DNA of 34,896 nucleotides from an uncultured Clostridia bacterium (GTDB taxonomy: Bacteria; Bacillota; Clostridia; TANB77; CAG-508). Location: assembly GCA_944392455.1 (NCBI GenBank), contig CALXWP010000015.1, forward strand, positions 1 through 34,896, given 5' to 3'. Of the stretch, positions 31,166-34,896 are shown piece by piece (positions within the stretch are counted from its first letter, which is position 1; every line of letters begins with the position of its first letter). The notes beneath the pieces are model-generated. The model had not been told where the DNA came from. It saw nothing but the letters and a program-made list of their open reading frames with translations, and did no database searches. A program made the translations under genes and the position numbers.

Positions 31166-33142
31166 TTAAGATATTTTTCCTTGAAATTCACTAATCATGC
31201 CACTCTTATATGCTTCTAATAATCTTTCTAAGTCAGCTATTTGTGACATTAATTCTTTACCTTTATCAGTATCTTTAATTCTTTTTCTCTCAACTTTTTC
31301 AACTATTTGTTTTTCAGAATGTAAATCTGTTTCATTTATAATTGCATTTTCTCTTGATGTAAATGGTTCGTGTGCAACTAAAGTTAATCCATATGAGCTA
31401 TATCTTAGAGTGTATCCTGCAATTCCTGTTGTTTTTTGATATGCCTTAGAAAGCCCTCCATCAATTATAAATAATTTACCATTTGCTTTTATAGGACTTT
31501 CACCTGCTTTAAACTTAACTGGAATATGCCCACATATAATATGACCAATATTTGGATCTATATCAAATTCTCTTAATACTTTTTCTGATATATGTTCATC
31601 ATTTTCAAAGTTATAAAATGGGTTTTTTACCTCTTCCCATGTTTCTTTTTCTTCTAAATAATATCTTTCAAAAGTTTTCATCTTATCTTTACAAAATATT
31701 GGAGAATTTTTACCACACCATAAATACCATAGAAAATCTTTGCCATTTTCTCTTTTTTCTGAACCTTCTGGTTCAAAATATCCTTCTCTTGCCTTTTTTT
31801 CAACATAATCTAAATATGCTCTACCTCTTAATTCTCTTCCATTTACATTAACAGAAACAAACTCTCCAAACATACTCATTGGAACACACCCATGTATAAG
31901 TAAATTATCATTATATATTTTATAGATATTTCCTTTAGAATATAGGAATTGAATATGTCTTTGTAATTTTTCACTATTTTTAAAAGATTTAACAAGTTTT
32001 CTAACAACTTCTTCTTCTTTTTCATTTAATTTATATGGATCATCTGGATCAATAGTAGGAAAATAATTTTCTAATAATTGATATTCTTTTCCATCAATTG
32101 TAATTTTTCCTTTCTTATAATTAATTTTATCTAATAATAATCTATCATCCATATAGTATTCTGGGTGTTTTTTTATAATTTGCCCCTCTAATTTAAGTTG
32201 AATTATAGCTGCTGCTTGTTGTGTTTTAGCCATAACAGCTTGATCAAATTTACTATCTTTTTCATCAACATTTTTAGGTTTAAAAATATTAGACTCTTCT
32301 TCCCCATATTCTTCCATTGCAAATTCTGTTATTGTTCTAATATTAATTCCATATCCTTCTTCTAATATGTCTAGATTATTATATCTTGCACAAATTCTTA
32401 TAACATTAAATATACAAGCTTCACTACCTGCTGCTGCACCCATCCAAATAATATCATGATTTCCCCATTCAATATCAATAGAGTGGTATTTCATAAGTTC
32501 ATCAATAATTATATGAGGTCCTGGCCCTCTATCATATATATCACCAATTATATGTAAATGATCTACTGCTAATTGTTGAATCAAATTAGAAATAGCAATT
32601 ATAAATGCATCAGCTCTTCCAAGTGTAATAATACTGTCAATTATCTTATCATAATATATATCTTTATCATAACTGCTTTGATTTGCATGTAATAATTCAT
32701 CTATAATATACTGATATTCTTTTGGAATTGCTTTTCTTACCTTAGATCTACTATATTTAGATCCAACTACTGTACAAACTTTTATTAACCTATATAATGT
32801 AATTCTATAATATTCATTAATATTATTAGTTTCTTTTTTTATAAGCTCTAACTTTTCCTTTGGATAATATATTAAAGTTGCAAGTTTTCTTCTTTCTTCA
32901 CTCGTCATACTGTTTTTAAATATCTCATCAATTTTAGTTTTTATAGCTCCAGATGCATTTTTTAGAATATGTAAAAATGATTCATATTCTCCATGTAAAT
33001 CACTTAAGAAGTGCTCTGTTCCCTTTGGTAAATTTAATATAGCCTCTAAATTTATAATTTCAGTACATACGCTTTGTATTGTAGGAAACTTTTCAGATAA
33101 AATATTTAAATATTTTAATTCTTCTTTGCTGTAATTATTCAT
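31166..33142 (-). CDS. fbp: Fructose-1,6-bisphosphatase, class III
   Basis: The gluconeogenic phosphatase of the Firmicute-specific class III (metallophosphatase-like, unrelated to class I FBPase). Signature segments are TEHFLSDLHGEYESFLHIL (metal-binding D-x-H), HLHIIGDIYDRGPGPH (GD-x-x-D-R), DIEWGNHDIIWMGAAAGS (GNHD), NLLIHGCVPMSM and NIGHIICGHIPVKFKAG (GH-x-P). At 658 residues it is typical. AAGGAGAATTATATAA precedes the ATG. It is 61 bases after the uvrB stop, so it may share a transcript with uvrB. Confidence 0.97.
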   Translation of the reverse strand: MNNYSKEELKYLNILSEKFPTIQSVCTEIINLEAILNLPKGTEHFLSDLHGEYESFLHILKNASGAIKTKIDEIFKNSMTSEERRKLATLIYYPKEKLELIKKETNNINEYYRITLYRLIKVCTVVGSKYSRSKVRKAIPKEYQYIIDELLHANQSSYDKDIYYDKIIDSIITLGRADAFIIAISNLIQQLAVDHLHIIGDIYDRGPGPHIIIDELMKYHSIDIEWGNHDIIWMGAAAGSEACIFNVIRICARYNNLDILEEGYGINIRTITEFAMEEYGEEESNIFKPKNVDEKDSKFDQAVMAKTQQAAAIIQLKLEGQIIKKHPEYYMDDRLLLDKINYKKGKITIDGKEYQLLENYFPTIDPDDPYKLNEKEEEVVRKLVKSFKNSEKLQRHIQFLYSKGNIYKIYNDNLLIHGCVPMSMFGEFVSVNVNGRELRGRAYLDYVEKKAREGYFEPEGSEKRENGKDFLWYLWCGKNSPIFCKDKMKTFERYYLEEKETWEEVKNPFYNFENDEHISEKVLREFDIDPNIGHIICGHIPVKFKAGESPIKANGKLFIIDGGLSKAYQKTTGIAGYTLRYSSYGLTLVAHEPFTSRENAIINETDLHSEKQIVEKVERKRIKDTDKGKELMSQIADLERLLEAYKSGMISEFQGKIS

Positions 33143-33203
33143 TTATATAATTCTCCTTTAATTATCACTCTCACATTCTCCATCTTAAGTTCATTAATAA
33201 AGT

Positions 33204-34896
33204 TTAAATACCATTTTCTAATTCTTTAATTTTATCTCTTAATTCTGCAGCTTTTTCAAATTCCATATTAGCTGCATGTTTTAACATTTCATCTGTTAAT
33301 TTATTTATTACATCTTCTATTGTTTCATCTTTACCAATATTGTATTTTGTTTCCACTTCTTCTATAATACTTGCTTTAATAGCCTCTCTTACAGATTTTT
33401 GTATTGTTTTTGGTGTTATACCGTTTTTCTCATTATATTCTTGCTGAATTTTTCTTCTTCTATTTGTTTCTGAAATTGCTTTTTCCATACTTTCAGTTAA
33501 TTCATCAGCATACATTATAACTTTTCCATCAGTATTTCTTGCAGCACGTCCAATTGTTTGTATTAAAGAACGTTCTGAACGAAGGAATCCTTCTTTATCT
33601 GCATCAAGTATAGCTACTAATGACACTTCTGGTATATCTAGACCTTCTCTTAAAAGGTTAATACCTACTAAAACATCAAATTCTCCAAGTCTTAAAGAAC
33701 GTATAATTTCCATTCTCTCTAAAGCTTTAATATCTGAGTGCATATATCTTACTTTAATATCTATTCCTGCAAGATATGCTGTTAAATCTTCTGCCATTTT
33801 TTTAGTTAAAGTTGTTACTAAAACCCTTTCATTTTTTTCTACTCTTTCTCTTATTTGTTCTATTAAATCATCAATTTGATTTTCAACAGGTTTAACTTCA
33901 ATCTTAGGATCAAGTAATCCGGTAGGACGAATTATTTGCTCTACGACATTATCCTTAGAATGTTCTTTTTCATATTCTGCAGGTGTGGCACTTACAAATA
34001 CAACTTGATTTATTCTATCTTCAAATTCATTGAATTTAAGTGGTCTATTATCAAATGCTGATGGTAGTCTGAACCCATATTTAACTAAAGATTCCTTTCT
34101 TGCTCTATCACCATTATACATAGCTCTTACTTGTGGTATTGTTGCATGTGATTCATCTATTAAAAGTAAAAAGTCTTTAGGAAAATAATCAAATAAAGTA
34201 AATGGTGCGCTTCCTGGAGCTCTTCCACTAATATGTCTTGAATAGTTTTCTATTCCTTGACAAAAACCTGTTTCTTTCATCATCTCTATATCAAAGTTAG
34301 TTCTTTCTTCTATTCTTTGAGCTTCAATTAATTTTCCATTATCCTTAAAATACTTAACTCTTTCTTTAAGTTCTTCTTCAATAGTTCCGGATAGCTCTTT
34401 CCATCTTATCAGCAGTTGTTACATAATGTGAATTAGGAAATATCATAACATGATTTCTAGTAGCAATTACTTTACCTGTTAATGGATTTATTTCAGATAT
34501 TTTTTCTATTTCATCTCCCCAGAATTCCACTCTTATAGCACTTTCACTTTCATCTGATGGATATATTTCTAATATATCACCTTTAGCTCTAAAAGTACCT
34601 CTTTTAAAATCAAGTTCATTTCTACTATATTGCATAGTAACTAACTTTTTCATTATTTCGTTTCTTTCTTTTTGCATACCAGGTCTTAGTGAAACAATCA
34701 TATGTTCGTAATCAATAGGATCACCTAATCCATATATACATGATACAGATGCAACGATTATAACATCTCTAGTTTCAAATAAAGCTGCTGTTGCAGAATG
34801 ACGTAATTTATCTATTTCATCATTTATTGAAGCATCTTTTTCTATATATGTATCAGATGAGGCAATATATGCTTCTGGTTGATAGTAATCATAATA
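33204..34896 (-). pseudogene. uvrB: Excinuclease ABC subunit B, partial and frameshifted
   Basis: UvrB is the damage-verifying helicase-like subunit of nucleotide excision repair. Roughly the first 90 residues lie beyond the right edge. The window starts at [10 protein letters not shown] (the DNA-gripping beta hairpin) and continues through [12 protein letters not shown] to MERAIRNY, then stops. A second frame carries [74 protein letters not shown] and the C-terminal UVR motif [12 protein letters not shown]. Dropping the C of CGG at 34389 joins them as ERAI-GTIEEEL, restoring a normal UvrB. No other lesion is seen, so it is a very recent mutation, a sequencing error or recoding. Confidence 0.9.

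Overview
This is a very AT-rich window from a low-GC, endospore-forming Firmicute, most likely an uncultured-type gut Clostridium relative. The evidence is the spore-cortex pair yabP-yabQ next to divIC, a YtvI-type permease, class III fructose-1,6-bisphosphatase, strong Shine-Dalgarno (SD) sites and A/U-rich hairpin terminators. Almost everything runs on the minus strand, and the core genes are housekeeping.

Layout from left to right. 1-950: an isolated, less AT-rich plus-strand gene with its own promoter and terminator. 1039-3761 (minus): rho, then the yabP-yabQ-divIC operon. 3834-4480 (plus): a VanY-type D,D-carboxypeptidase with its own promoter and terminator. 4520-9816 (minus): an ATP-grasp enzyme, aspartate kinase, prfB (with the programmed +1 frameshift and apparently an AUA start) and an acyl-CoA synthetase. 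9985-13457 (minus): a compact six-gene accessory operon of HAD phosphatase, zeta-toxin-like kinase, small helical protein, degenerate nucleotidyltransferase, two-domain nucleotidyltransferase interrupted by TAA, and a zinc-phospholipase-C-like protein. 13770-17589 (minus): secA and a membrane-anchored surface protein. 17884-18429 (plus): a YcgQ-like OB-fold protein. 18549-25135 (minus): a frameshifted ytvI, CBS protein, low-complexity protein, murD, cytidylate-kinase-like gene, membrane protein and a transglutaminase-like protein. A 25-codon gene lies on the plus strand at 23425. 25142-30164 (minus): uvrA, a Cys-rich 64-residue protein and a protein of about eight tandem helix-turn-helix-like repeats. 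30338-30800 (plus): another isolated, less AT-rich gene. 30887-34896 (minus): a 54-residue protein, fbp and a frameshifted uvrB that runs off the right edge.

Three observations deserve most attention. (1) The six-gene zeta-kinase/nucleotidyltransferase/HAD operon looks like an undescribed nucleotide- or sugar-modifying, toxin or defence-type module. (2) The two frameshifted genes (ytvI, uvrB) both break at an in-frame CGG whose first C is the extra base. By hand I find no other in-frame CGG in the AT-rich genes of the window, while the four less AT-rich cassettes do use CGG. (3) Four small, compositionally foreign genes sit between core genes with no mobile-element remnants. Three have a near-consensus promoter and a private terminator.

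All calls come from reading the sequence. No database search was run.
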